From Rhizobiaceae bacterium (GTDB taxonomy: Bacteria > Pseudomonadota > Alphaproteobacteria > Rhizobiales > Rhizobiaceae), in assembly GCA_019635795.1 (NCBI GenBank), contig JAHBYV010000013.1, positions 38,617 through 102,616 on the forward strand: a stretch of 64,000 bases of DNA, in the 5' to 3' direction. Shown one piece after another: positions 44,210-53,046 of this stretch. The number at the start of each line of letters is the position of its first letter. The first letter of the stretch is position 1. The notes under the pieces are model-generated. The model was not told the DNA's origin. It saw nothing but the letters and a program-made list of their open reading frames with translations, and did not search any database. A program made the translations under genes and the position numbers.

Positions 44210-46072
44210 ATGTTTCGCAAATTTGAATCACTGCTGAACCCCTTTCCGTCGGAAGAGCCGGTGGAGCCGCCAAAGACGCTGGTGGGATTCTGCCTGCATT
44301 ACACAAAGGGGGCCTGGCCCTACATCATCATGTCAACGGTGTTGATGGCGGTTCTTGCGTTCGCCGAGGTCTGGCTGTTTTCCTTCATGGGCAACATTGT
44401 GGACTGGCTTACCAGCGCCAACAAGGAAACCTTCTTGCAGACCGAGGGCTGGAAGCTGGCCGCTATGGCGGGGCTGGTGCTGATAATTATGCCAGTGCTC
44501 GACTGGTTTCGGTCTTTGCTCAGCCAGCAAACGCTGATGGGAAATTATCCCATGCGCATTCGCTGGAATGTTCACCGCTACCTGCTCAAGCAATCCATGA
44601 CGTTCTATCAGGACGAATTCGCGGGACGCATCGCGACAAAACTGATGCAGACCGCCCTTGCGGTGCGTGAATGTATCCTGAAACTGTTTGAGGTTCTGAA
44701 CTACGTCGTAGTGTATTTCACCGGCGTGCTCATTATCGCTGCGTCGGCTGATCTTTATTTGGTCGTGCCACTGCTGGCTTGGCTTGCGCTATATATTTGC
44801 CTGCTGCGGATATTCATTCCACGTATCCAGAAAGTATCTGAGGAACAGGCCGATGCGCGCTCCATGATGACAGGTCGCGTGGTAGATTCCTATGCCAACA
44901 TCCAGACCGTGAAACTTTTCTCCCATGCGAGGCGCGAGGCTGACTACGCGCAAGAGGCGATGGGCGAGTTTATGGATACGGTTTATCGTTCCATGCGGCT
45001 TGGCACGGTGCTTTTTGCTGCACTTGGCATTTTGAACGCGCTACTGCTGGTGTCCGTCGGCGGGCTTTCCATCTCGCTATGGCTGAACGATGCGGTGACG
45101 ATCGGTTCGGTTGCGGTGGTGATCAGTCTCGTGTTGAGACTTTGGGGCATGTCGCACTGGATCATGTGGGAGATGTCTGCGCTGTTCGAGAATATCGGTA
45201 CTGTGCGGGATGGGATAAACTCGATCTCGCTTCCCCGCCTTGTGCAGGACAAGCCCGATGCGCGCGCACTCGTTGTGCATGATGGCAGAATCGAGTTCGA
45301 TCATGTGCGGTTCCACTATGGTCGCGCCAAGGGCGTGATCGAAGATCTGTCATTGGTGGTGCAGCCCGGCGAAAAGGTGGGCATTGTGGGTCGCTCCGGT
45401 GCCGGTAAGTCCACGCTGGTGAACCTGCTGCTGCGTTTCTACGATATTGAAAGCGGCCGCGTTCTCATAGACGGCAACGATATTGCGTCGGTGACGCAGG
45501 ACTCGTTGCGTAGTCAGATCGGGATGGTTACGCAGGATACGAGCCTGCTGCATCGCTCTGTTCGAGACAATATTCTTTATGGGCGCCCTGATGCCAGCGA
45601 GGAGGATATGGTGGAGGCGGCGAGGCGGGCAGAAGCGCTCGATTTTATTGCCACGTTGACCGACCCGAAAGGGCGCAAGGGATTTGACGCGCATGTTGGC
45701 GAGCGGGGTGTGAAGCTGTCTGGCGGTCAACGCCAGCGCATCGCAATAGCCCGCGTGATGCTGAAAGACGCGCCGATCCTCATTCTGGATGAGGCAACGT
45801 CAGCGCTGGATTCGGAAGTCGAGGCTGCAATTCAGGAAAACCTCTACCGCCTGATGGAAGGGAAAACAGTGATTGCCATCGCGCATCGACTTTCCACGAT
45901 TGCGGCGATGGACCGGCTGGTCGTGATGGACAAGGGGCGCATCATCGAACAGGGCACACATGAGGAGCTGATTGCCCATGGCGGGCTGTATGCCCAGCTT
46001 TGGCAGCGGCAATCTGGTGGCTTCCTGCCCCACGAGGAGGCACCCGACGAGGAAAAGGAAGCTGCGGAATGA
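44210..46072 (+). CDS. ABC exporter, fused permease and ATPase (first of a pair)
   Basis: About 620 residues. Six membrane helices lie in about residues 25-320, then an ATPase domain with Walker A GRSGAGKST, signature LSGGQRQRIAIAR, Walker B LILDEATSALD with the catalytic Glu, and H-loop AIAHRLSTI. This is an MsbA-like half-transporter; it may work as a dimer or with its neighbour. The start MFRKFESLLNPF at 44210 matches that of the next gene; upstream ATGs at 44171 and 44186 are less likely. The exported substrate is unknown. Confidence 0.92.
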   Translation: MFRKFESLLNPFPSEEPVEPPKTLVGFCLHYTKGAWPYIIMSTVLMAVLAFAEVWLFSFMGNIVDWLTSANKETFLQTEGWKLAAMAGLVLIIMPVLDWFRSLLSQQTLMGNYPMRIRWNVHRYLLKQSMTFYQDEFAGRIATKLMQTALAVRECILKLFEVLNYVVVYFTGVLIIAASADLYLVVPLLAWLALYICLLRIFIPRIQKVSEEQADARSMMTGRVVDSYANIQTVKLFSHARREADYAQEAMGEFMDTVYRSMRLGTVLFAALGILNALLLVSVGGLSISLWLNDAVTIGSVAVVISLVLRLWGMSHWIMWEMSALFENIGTVRDGINSISLPRLVQDKPDARALVVHDGRIEFDHVRFHYGRAKGVIEDLSLVVQPGEKVGIVGRSGAGKSTLVNLLLRFYDIESGRVLIDGNDIASVTQDSLRSQIGMVTQDTSLLHRSVRDNILYGRPDASEEDMVEAARRAEALDFIATLTDPKGRKGFDAHVGERGVKLSGGQRQRIAIARVMLKDAPILILDEATSALDSEVEAAIQENLYRLMEGKTVIAIAHRLSTIAAMDRLVVMDKGRIIEQGTHEELIAHGGLYAQLWQRQSGGFLPHEEAPDEEKEAAE

Positions 46073-46138
46073 GCCGCTATTGCTGTGGGTCGGCCGAAGG
46101 CGAAAGCACTATGAAAATCGCGGTCAGGAATTAGCAGG

Positions 46139-47986
46139 ATGTTCGACGCTCTGTTTCGCCGTTTCGAAGGTGCGGTTGATCCCTTTCAGGACACTGACCG
46201 GGAAGTGTTGCCTGACTCTGCATGGCAATTCATTCTTTACTTCGCACGGCAGGCAAAGGGTCCGTTTATCCTTCTCCTGATTGTGGGCGGGCTTGCCGGG
46301 GCTATCGACGCGGCAATGTACTGGGCTGTTGGCTGGCTTATTGACTTGCTGGATAATTCCAAACCGGCAACTCTGTGGGCAGACCACTGGCCGGAACTGC
46401 TCGGCTTGTTGCTGCTGATCCTTGTGGGGCGAACCGTTGTCATGATTGCTTCTGCGATTGTGGAGCAGCAGATTATCGTGCCCGGCTTTTTCTCGATGGT
46501 GCGATGGCAATCATTTCGCCGCGTGATTGAACAGCCGTACTCCTTTTATCAGAACGATTTTGCCGGCCGAATTGCCACAAAGATCATGCAGGGCGGCGAA
46601 GCTGTGGGCGATTTCATCGTCAACGTGCTGCAAACGATGTGGTCGTTTCTGACATTTGTGGTTTTGGCAGTCACAATTCTGGTGTCGCTCGACCCGCTGA
46701 TGGGCGTGGTCGTCGGTGTCTGGTTCCTCGGCTACCTCGCGATTGTGCGTTTCCTCCTGCCAGAAATGCGCAGGGCAGGGAGGGAGACTGCGGACCAACG
46801 GTCGATCTTTAACGGTCGGCTGGTTGATGCGTTCACCAACATCATGGCGGTGAAACTGTTCGACAGCGGCTTGCGCGAGCACAGCTATATTCGCGATGGC
46901 ATGGAAGGGCTGCTTGCTGCGGTGATGCGGCTAACGCGGACGATTACCACGGTGCGCGCGGCGGTCGCTTTCCTGAATGGCCTCATGATGAGCGCAATTG
47001 GCGCGCTGGCCGTCATGTCGTGGGTGAATGGGCAAATCAGCACGGGCGCAATAGCTGCCGCGTTGGGGCTGGTGTTTCGCCTCAACCAGATGTCCGGTTG
47101 GATGATGTTCAACATCAACGGTCTTATCCGTAATTATGCGACTGTGCAGGACGCGACCAGAACCATATCCGTCAAGCCTGCAATCTCAGATGCGCCGAAT
47201 GCGCTCGAAATGCCGCGTGCCAGCGGCGACATTCGCTTCGAAAATGTGTCATTCCACTATGACAAGGGCGAGGGGATCATTGAAAACCTCTCTTTCCACA
47301 TAAGGCCGGGCGAGCGCGTGGCTTTGGTCGGTCCCTCCGGTGCCGGCAAGACAACTATCGTCAACCTCATGCTGCGCTTGTTCGATGTCGAAAGCGGTCG
47401 CGTGCTTATAGACGGGAATGACGTGCGTGACGTCACGCAAGGTTCGCTGCGTGCGCAGTTCGGGGTTGTGAGTCAGGAAGCGATGCTGATGCACCGGTCC
47501 ATCCGGGACAACATTGCCTATGGGCGACCCGGCGCGACCGAAGCAGAAATTATTGATGCGGCAAAACGCGCTCAGGCAGATGACTTCATTACCACGGTTT
47601 CCGACCCACGTGGCCGCACCGGCTATGAGGCCCATGTGGGCGAGCGTGGCGTGAAGCTTTCCGGTGGCCAGCGTCAGCGCATAGCGATTGCACGCATGAT
47701 GCTGAAAGATGCGCCGATCCTGATACTTGATGAAGCGACTTCCGCCCTTGATTCAGAAGTCGAGGCAGCGATTCAGGACAATCTTGGAAGGCTGATGGAA
47801 GGCAAGACTGTTGTGGCAGTCGCGCACCGGCTTTCCACCATCGCCGCGCTGGACAGGCTGATTGTCGTGGATGAGGGACGGATCGTCGAGGAGGGCACGC
47901 ATGAAGAGCTTATTGCGCGCGGCGGTCTTTATGCTCGGTTGTGGAAACGGCAATCCGGCGGCTTTCTCGCAGAAGCTGCGGAGTAG
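46139..47986 (+). CDS. ABC exporter, fused permease and ATPase (second of a pair)
   Basis: A 615-residue homologue of the preceding gene, beginning MFDALFRRFEGAVDPF. Six helices lie in about residues 30-325. The ATPase has Walker A GPSGAGKTT, signature LSGGQRQRIAIAR, Walker B LILDEATSALD and H-loop VAHRLSTI. Both ATPases keep every catalytic residue, unlike many heterodimeric exporters in which one site is degenerate. A 66-base gap separates the two genes, which probably arose by duplication. Confidence 0.93.
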   Translation: MFDALFRRFEGAVDPFQDTDREVLPDSAWQFILYFARQAKGPFILLLIVGGLAGAIDAAMYWAVGWLIDLLDNSKPATLWADHWPELLGLLLLILVGRTVVMIASAIVEQQIIVPGFFSMVRWQSFRRVIEQPYSFYQNDFAGRIATKIMQGGEAVGDFIVNVLQTMWSFLTFVVLAVTILVSLDPLMGVVVGVWFLGYLAIVRFLLPEMRRAGRETADQRSIFNGRLVDAFTNIMAVKLFDSGLREHSYIRDGMEGLLAAVMRLTRTITTVRAAVAFLNGLMMSAIGALAVMSWVNGQISTGAIAAALGLVFRLNQMSGWMMFNINGLIRNYATVQDATRTISVKPAISDAPNALEMPRASGDIRFENVSFHYDKGEGIIENLSFHIRPGERVALVGPSGAGKTTIVNLMLRLFDVESGRVLIDGNDVRDVTQGSLRAQFGVVSQEAMLMHRSIRDNIAYGRPGATEAEIIDAAKRAQADDFITTVSDPRGRTGYEAHVGERGVKLSGGQRQRIAIARMMLKDAPILILDEATSALDSEVEAAIQDNLGRLMEGKTVVAVAHRLSTIAALDRLIVVDEGRIVEEGTHEELIARGGLYARLWKRQSGGFLAEAAE

Positions 47987-47992
47987 AAATAC

Positions 47993-48307
47993 ATGGTGGT
48001 ACGCGCGCCATCTCAATTTTCCGCAGCCACGCTGGCAGAGGCAATGCAAGGCGCGCTGGATTACGAGATTGCCGGGGAAAAGGCGAGTTCGCTTGGCCGG
48101 GCAGGGGATGCGGTTGCGCAATCGCTTTCTCGTTTGCGTGCATTTGATGGCGAGGCATTCGACCGCGCCGCCTTGCTAAAATCGGCGGCTGATGCCGTGT
48201 GGGCCTATTTCATCCAACGCGAGCTTTGCGGCCTGCGCCGGCACGACGACGCGATCCGTGAATACCGCATTCCCCGCGAAGTGCTGATCAGACTGGGCGC
48301 GCGGTAA
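47993..48307 (+). CDS. Small helical protein of unknown function
   Basis: A 104-residue mostly helical protein without signal or membrane helix. It has EIAGEKASSLGRAGDAV and a C-terminal RELCGLRRHDDAIREYRIPREVL (read in part). It starts seven bases after the second ABC exporter, so it is likely co-transcribed. I have a weak memory of a DUF6665 family of this size in rhizobia. Its role is unknown. Confidence 0.7.
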   Translation: MVVRAPSQFSAATLAEAMQGALDYEIAGEKASSLGRAGDAVAQSLSRLRAFDGEAFDRAALLKSAADAVWAYFIQRELCGLRRHDDAIREYRIPREVLIRLGAR

Positions 48308-48310
48308 ACC

Positions 48311-48796
48311 TCAGCGTCGCCAGTACGTGCACCCCAACTCAGTATATCGAATCTCGGCGAACGCTGTAGAAACTTCAAAAGCGGAAGCCATGGTGCGTGG
48401 CTCATTAATTCCTTCTTTCCAAGCCATGCACACTAAACCTCTTGGCATTAACAGTGTTGCTGCATAGCGATTAGCTTGCCGTTCAAGCGAATCGCTTATT
48501 CTGGTGCTACGATATAAGGCAGTATCGACTATCCCATCGCCGATCAAATCTCGATGAAGGATGTAGTGCGCAATTTCATGTGCAATAGTGAAGCGTCTTC
48601 TGGTAGTGCTATGTTTTGCATTAGCGGTTATTTCAAATGTTCCGCTCCAATCACGCACAATCTTCCCGGAGACGTCGTTCGGGAGTTCTTTTTCAATGAC
48701 TCGAATGCCAAGCGCTCGAGCCATATCTTTGATGGGCACTGGATAGGATCGTTGAAAACGCTCAATTACATCTACCGTGATTTCGTCAGTCGTCAT
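48311..48796 (-). CDS. ImmA/IrrE-type zinc metallo-endopeptidase
   Basis: A 161-residue single-domain protein with the zinc motif HEIAHYILH near residue 73 and a downstream E in LERQANRYAATLLMP as third ligand. This is the domain of ImmA and IrrE, peptidases that cleave repressors in mobile elements and in stress responses. The usual helix-turn-helix partner is missing; its neighbour is a membrane protein instead, whose end overlaps this start by 11 bases. Local DNA is AT-richer than flanking genes. The likely start is MTTDEITVDVI at 48796. Confidence 0.87.
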   Translation of the reverse strand: MTTDEITVDVIERFQRSYPVPIKDMARALGIRVIEKELPNDVSGKIVRDWSGTFEITANAKHSTTRRRFTIAHEIAHYILHRDLIGDGIVDTALYRSTRISDSLERQANRYAATLLMPRGLVCMAWKEGINEPRTMASAFEVSTAFAEIRYTELGCTYWRR

Positions 48797-49169
48797 TCGA
48801 GTCACCTTTCGTCGCCGCATCGACATAATCTGAACCATAACTCGTTGCGCCGTCCGATAGTCGGCTCACCGCATCAGCGGCAGTTCTGGATGCAACTTTG
48901 TCCGCAGTTTCTCTTGCTATTCGCTCGGCAGTCTCTCTCGCCCCGCTTTGAAGTGATTGATATCCCCAGATTGCCAATATTGCTATGAATAGCCCAAGAG
49001 CCGTTAGTATCAAAGCAAGCGCTGCCAGCACGATAGTAACGAGTTCAACGGACGTGAAAATGGCCCCTATCACAAAACCGCGTGCGATAAAAAGATAACC
49101 CAATGACGCTGTCAGCGCTAAATTAAACGTAACCATTAAGGCAAAAAGTAAACGCCTTGTAGAAGCCAT
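48786..49169 (-). CDS. Small two-helix membrane protein paired with the ImmA-like peptidase
   Basis: A 127-residue protein. Two membrane helices (about residues 5-28 and 37-68) are followed by an Ala/Arg/Glu-rich helix (ARETAERIARETADKVASR) and an acidic tail (DAATKGDSNDD). No family recognised. GGAGG lies four bases before the ATG at 49169; an in-frame ATG at 49187 has no good site. The 11-base overlap with the peptidase gene points to a functional pair, possibly membrane sensor or substrate plus protease (inference). Confidence 0.68.
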   Translation of the reverse strand: MASTRRLLFALMVTFNLALTASLGYLFIARGFVIGAIFTSVELVTIVLAALALILTALGLFIAILAIWGYQSLQSGARETAERIARETADKVASRTAADAVSRLSDGATSYGSDYVDAATKGDSNDD

Positions 49170-49240
49170 CTCTCCTCCAAGTTTCATCTAACACCAAGGC
49201 CTGCTCAAAAGCAGACGAAATATAATTAATATATATATTA

Positions 49241-50344
49241 TTATGTATTGAATTTGAAGTGCATCACGTCGCCGTCCTGCACAACATATTCCTTGCCTTC
49301 ATCGCGCGCTTTTCCGGCTTCCTTGGCTGGTCCTTCGCCACCGAGCGTTACGAAATCCTCATAGGAAATGGTCTGTGCACGGATGAACCCGCGCTCGAAA
49401 TCGGTGTGAATGACGCCGGCGGCCTGTGGCGCCTTCGTGCCCTTCACAATCGTCCAGGCCCTCGTTTCCTTTGGTCCGGCCGTAAAATAGGTAATGAGGT
49501 GCAGCAGATCGTAGCCAGCGCGGATCAAACGATCGAGACCCGCTTCTTCCAGACCCATCGCTTCAAGGAATTCCTTTGCCTCGTCGTCGGGCAGTTGGGC
49601 GACCTCCGCTTCAATGGCGGCGGAAATTATGACGACTGACGCGCCTTGTTTTGCCGCCATTTCCTCCACCGCCTTGGTGTAGGTGTTGCCAGTTGCTGCA
49701 TCTGACTCAGCGACGTTGCAAACATAAAGAACAGGATGCGACGTGAGCAGGTTCAAGTCTTCCAGAATGCGGACCTCGATTGCATCAAGCTCGCGGCGCA
49801 ATATGCGCACCGGTTTGCCCTCCTGAAGCAGAGCCAATGCCCGCTCCATAATGGGCAATTGCTCCATGCTTTCCTTATCCTTGCCCTGTGCGCGCTTGCG
49901 CACATTGACAATACGCCGCTCCAGGCTGTCGAGGTCGGCGAGCATCAGTTCGGTTTCAACCGTGTCTGCATCCGCGACAGGATCAATCCGCCCCTCGACA
50001 TGGGTGATGTCGTCATTTTCGAAGCAGCGCAGCACATGAACGATCGCATCGACTTCGCGAATGTTGGCCAGAAACTGGTTGCCCAGCCCTTCGCCCTTTG
50101 ACGCCCCACGCACAAGGCCGGCAATATCCACAAAGGAAATGCGGGTCGGGATGATCTCTTTCGACCCGGCAATTTCCGCAACCTTCTGCTGGCGCGGGTC
50201 AGGCACGGCGACTTCGCCGCTGTTCGGCTCAATCGTGCAGAACGGATAGTTTGCCGCTTGTGCGGCTGCGGTGCGCGTCAGCGCGTTAAAGAGTGTCGAC
50301 TTGCCGACATTAGGCAGACCGACGATGCCGCATTTAAAACCCAT
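49241..50344 (-). CDS. ychF: Ribosome-associated ATPase YchF (OLA1)
   Basis: A 367-residue Obg-related P-loop protein that prefers ATP and binds ribosomes. It has G1 [15 protein letters not shown], the G3 region [19 protein letters not shown] ([11 protein letters not shown]), an NVAESD element replacing the NKxD guanine-specifying motif, and a C-terminal TGS domain ending [11 protein letters not shown]. Full length. The stop lies next to a very AT-rich stretch (49205-49250). Confidence 0.97.
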   Translation of the reverse strand: MGFKCGIVGLPNVGKSTLFNALTRTAAAQAANYPFCTIEPNSGEVAVPDPRQQKVAEIAGSKEIIPTRISFVDIAGLVRGASKGEGLGNQFLANIREVDAIVHVLRCFENDDITHVEGRIDPVADADTVETELMLADLDSLERRIVNVRKRAQGKDKESMEQLPIMERALALLQEGKPVRILRRELDAIEVRILEDLNLLTSHPVLYVCNVAESDAATGNTYTKAVEEMAAKQGASVVIISAAIEAEVAQLPDDEAKEFLEAMGLEEAGLDRLIRAGYDLLHLITYFTAGPKETRAWTIVKGTKAPQAAGVIHTDFERGFIRAQTISYEDFVTLGGEGPAKEAGKARDEGKEYVVQDGDVMHFKFNT

Positions 50345-50413
50345 GATGGAATCCTGTCAGGAACTCAATATTTGCCCCGGCTATGGGCGAATGGACTAAT
50401 GATCGTCAAGCCT

Positions 50414-51121
50414 TCAATCGTTTGACTGTTTGCCAAGCAGCTTCTTCAGCATTGCAGCCATCGGGCCTTGTTCGGGCAGTTTGACTGCTGTGGGCTGCGG
50501 GCGGGCCTGCCGGATATGGCTTTGTGCCTTTTCCGGCTTAGGTGTGCCAACATTCCCACCGACGGCAAGCGACACCTTGTTCATAAAGGCGTTTTCCTCG
50601 CCCCTGGCAATCATTTCGGCTGACTCTCCAACGGCTCCCAGCAATGGTTCCAGCCACTGACCATCGGTCTTGGAGAAATCGCCCAGCACATGATTGTGCA
50701 CCAGTTCTTTGGCCCCTGGATGCCCGACACCGATGCGCACGCGCCGGTAATTGTTGCCGATATGCTGGTCGATGGACCTGATGCCGTTGTGCCCACCTGC
50801 GCCGCCGCCCGTTTTGATACGAACCTTGCCGGCAGCTAGATCAATCTCGTCGTAGAAAACTGTGATGGCCGAGGGATCAAGCTTGTAGAAGCGCATGGCC
50901 TCGCCGACCGACTGGCCGGACAAGTTCATGAATGTAGTGGGCTTCAGCAGAAGAATTTTTTCGCCGCCGAGACGGCCTTCGGCAATTTCGCCCTGAAATT
51001 TTTTCTGCCAGGGCGAAAATGAATGGCGGCGGGCAATAGCGTCCACCGCCATGAAACCGACATTGTGCCGGTTGTTCTCGTATTTTGCGCCGGGATTACC
51101 AAGACCTGCAAAAATCAGCAT
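50414..51121 (-). CDS. pth: Peptidyl-tRNA hydrolase
   Basis: A 235-residue Pth that frees tRNA from prematurely dropped peptidyl-tRNA. The family residues are clear: GLGNPGAKYENNRHNVGF with the active-site Asn and His, then KPTTFMNLSGQSV, and VFYDEIDLAAGKVRIK. The C-terminal 45 residues form a low-complexity basic tail longer than in E. coli (194 residues). It follows rplY by 27 bases on the same strand, the common rplY-pth order. Confidence 0.97.
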   Translation of the reverse strand: MLIFAGLGNPGAKYENNRHNVGFMAVDAIARRHSFSPWQKKFQGEIAEGRLGGEKILLLKPTTFMNLSGQSVGEAMRFYKLDPSAITVFYDEIDLAAGKVRIKTGGGAGGHNGIRSIDQHIGNNYRRVRIGVGHPGAKELVHNHVLGDFSKTDGQWLEPLLGAVGESAEMIARGEENAFMNKVSLAVGGNVGTPKPEKAQSHIRQARPQPTAVKLPEQGPMAAMLKKLLGKQSND

Positions 51122-51148
51122 AGTGATGGCTCCGGCAGCTTGCCGTTA

Positions 51149-51754
51149 TTACGCCTCGCCGGCTGCGGCATTGTCCTCAGAAGCCTGAGCGGACGTGCCA
51201 GCAATCGTTGCGATCGTAAAGTCGCGGTCAGCAATCACCGGCTTCACGCCAGCGGGAAGCTTGACTGCCGAAATATGGATCGAATCGCCGATGTCGGTGC
51301 CTTCCAGATCGACCGTGATGAATTCAGGAATTGCATCAGCAGGGCAATGGAATTCGACTTCGTGGCGAACGATGTTCAGCGTGCCTCCGCGCTTGATGCC
51401 GGGCGACTTCTCTTCATTGATGAAGTGAACCGGAACCTGAACGTTGACTTCGGTGTTCTTGCCAACCCGAAGGAAATCCACGTGAAGCGGGAAATCCCTG
51501 ACCGGATCAAGCTGATAGTCCTTCGGCAGAACACGGATCTTCTCGCCATTCACCTCGATCATGGCAACCGTGGTGAGGAAGCCGCCGCCATGAATCTTGT
51601 AGAAGATTTCCTTGTAGGGAAGGGTAATTGCAAGCGGGGGCTGCTTGTCGCCGTAAATGACGGCGGGTATTTTACCGTTGCGGCGAACTTCACGGGCGGA
51701 CCCCTTACCAACCTGTTCGCGTGCTTCGGCCTTGAGCACGTATGTATCGCTCAT
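51149..51754 (-). CDS. rplY: 50S ribosomal protein L25 / general stress protein Ctc
   Basis: A 201-residue long-form L25 with the N-terminal 5S rRNA-binding domain ([15 protein letters not shown]) and the C-terminal CTC domain ([18 protein letters not shown]). The tail [14 protein letters not shown] is acidic and alanine-rich, as in alphaproteobacteria. It leads pth in the same direction; prs lies upstream across a 212-base gap containing a strong hairpin. Confidence 0.96.
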   Translation of the reverse strand: MSDTYVLKAEAREQVGKGSAREVRRNGKIPAVIYGDKQPPLAITLPYKEIFYKIHGGGFLTTVAMIEVNGEKIRVLPKDYQLDPVRDFPLHVDFLRVGKNTEVNVQVPVHFINEEKSPGIKRGGTLNIVRHEVEFHCPADAIPEFITVDLEGTDIGDSIHISAVKLPAGVKPVIADRDFTIATIAGTSAQASEDNAAAGEA

Positions 51755-51819
51755 GGCATTTCCTTTCGTTTGTATGGAGCGTTTGCAGCCTGGCCAAAGG
51801 CCTTTCTGTAAACGTCGAA

Positions 51820-51838
51820 AGCCGCCGGATGGGCGGCT
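51820..51838 (-). terminator. Hairpin between prs and rplY
   Basis: AGCCGCC (51820-51826) and GGCGGCT (51832-51838) form a perfect 7-bp stem. On the minus strand it is followed by TTTCG, and sits about 130 bases after the prs stop and 66 before the rplY start. Either a late terminator of prs or a structured rplY leader. Confidence 0.5.
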
Positions 51839-51966
51839 CTCATCCGCGTTGCCTCCAAGGGTGTCTACGCGGGTGGCGGCTGCATACAGGAATTAAACCA
51901 GCAGTTCAAGGTTGTCCGGATTGCTTCTGGCCGGAATTTCCGCTGCAATAACGCACGGGATGGGTC

Positions 51967-52902
51967 TCAATCGAACAGGCTGGAAACAGATTCCTCAAGC
52001 GCTGTGCGCGAGATTGCCTCGCCAATCAACTCTGCAATCGAAACGACGCGAATGTTGTGGGCGTCCATCACAGCCTGCGTAGGCTGGATGGAATCGGTTA
52101 TGACGAGTTCCTGCAATTTCGAACCGGTTATGCGAGCGACCGCACCGCCCGACAAAACGCCATGCGTAATGTACGCCGTCACGCTTGCCGCGCCCTGATC
52201 AAGCAAGGCTTCCGCCGCGTTGCAGAGCGTGCCGCCGGAATCGACAATATCGTCGAACAGCAGGCAGTCCTTGCCTTTTACATCGCCGATAATGTTCATG
52301 ACTTCGGACTGGCCGGGCTGGTCGCGGCGCTTGTCCACGATTGATAGCGGTGCATCGAGGCGCTTCGCCAGCGCACGGGCGCGAACAACGCCACCGACAT
52401 CGGGCGATACGACCATGACATTGTTGAGCTGCTTGTACTTGGCCTTGACGTCTCGCGCCATGACCGGAACGGAGAACAAATTGTCGACCGGTGTGTCGAA
52501 GAAGCCTTGAATCTGGCCAGCGTGCAGGTCGAGCGTCAGCACGCGATAGCAGCCGGCGCGGGTAATCATATTGGCGACGAGCTTGGCGGAAATCGGCGTA
52601 CGGCCAGCTGAGCGGCGATCCTGCCTTGCATATCCGAAATACGGCATGACTGCCGTGATGCGACGCGCGGAAGAGCGCATGAACGCATCAATCATGATGA
52701 GCAGTTCCATCAGGTGGTCATTGGTCGGATAGGATGTCGATTGCAGGATGAACACATCCTCGCCGCGAACATTTTCTTGGATCTCGACGAATATTTCCTG
52801 ATCCGCAAAGCGTCTCACGGTCGCTTTACCCAACGGAATGTTCAGGTATCGGGCGACCGCTTCAGCTAGAACCCGGTTTGAATTGCCCGCAAAAAGTTTC
52901 AT
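51967..52902 (-). CDS. prs: Ribose-phosphate pyrophosphokinase
   Basis: A 311-residue class I PRPP synthetase, the source of PRPP for nucleotide, His and Trp synthesis. Landmarks are [33 protein letters not shown] (the flexible ATP loop), [21 protein letters not shown] and the PRPP loop [10 protein letters not shown]. The sequence is complete. A GC-rich hairpin lies in its 5' leader 19-38 bases upstream. Confidence 0.98.
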   Translation of the reverse strand: MKLFAGNSNRVLAEAVARYLNIPLGKATVRRFADQEIFVEIQENVRGEDVFILQSTSYPTNDHLMELLIMIDAFMRSSARRITAVMPYFGYARQDRRSAGRTPISAKLVANMITRAGCYRVLTLDLHAGQIQGFFDTPVDNLFSVPVMARDVKAKYKQLNNVMVVSPDVGGVVRARALAKRLDAPLSIVDKRRDQPGQSEVMNIIGDVKGKDCLLFDDIVDSGGTLCNAAEALLDQGAASVTAYITHGVLSGGAVARITGSKLQELVITDSIQPTQAVMDAHNIRVVSIAELIGEAISRTALEESVSSLFD

Positions 52903-52920
52903 GAAAGTTCCCTGGCGTCG

Positions 52921-52940
52921 GCCCGCTCGGATATGCGGGC
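52921..52940 (-). promoter_or_regulatory. Hairpin in the prs leader
   Basis: GCCCGC (52921-52926) and GCGGGC (52935-52940) form a 6-bp GC stem with an eight-base loop, 19 bases upstream of the prs ATG. Read on the plus strand it precedes GCTTTTAG, but no plus-strand gene needs a terminator here, so it is more likely part of the prs 5' UTR. Confidence 0.4.
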
Positions 52941-53046
52941 GCTTTTAGCGTTGTTGCGGTGCAATGCAAGCGCCGAGATGCTTATTCCAATAGAAAAACC
53001 GGGTCGCACAGAATTTGAAACGTTTAAATTTTTCACATGACCGGGT

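Noticed and set aside
49205-49250. AT-rich stretch as a replication origin or attachment site
   Set aside because: It is only about 45 bases long with no iterons, DnaA-like boxes or flanking repeats; more likely an intergenic tail of the ImmA module and ychF end.
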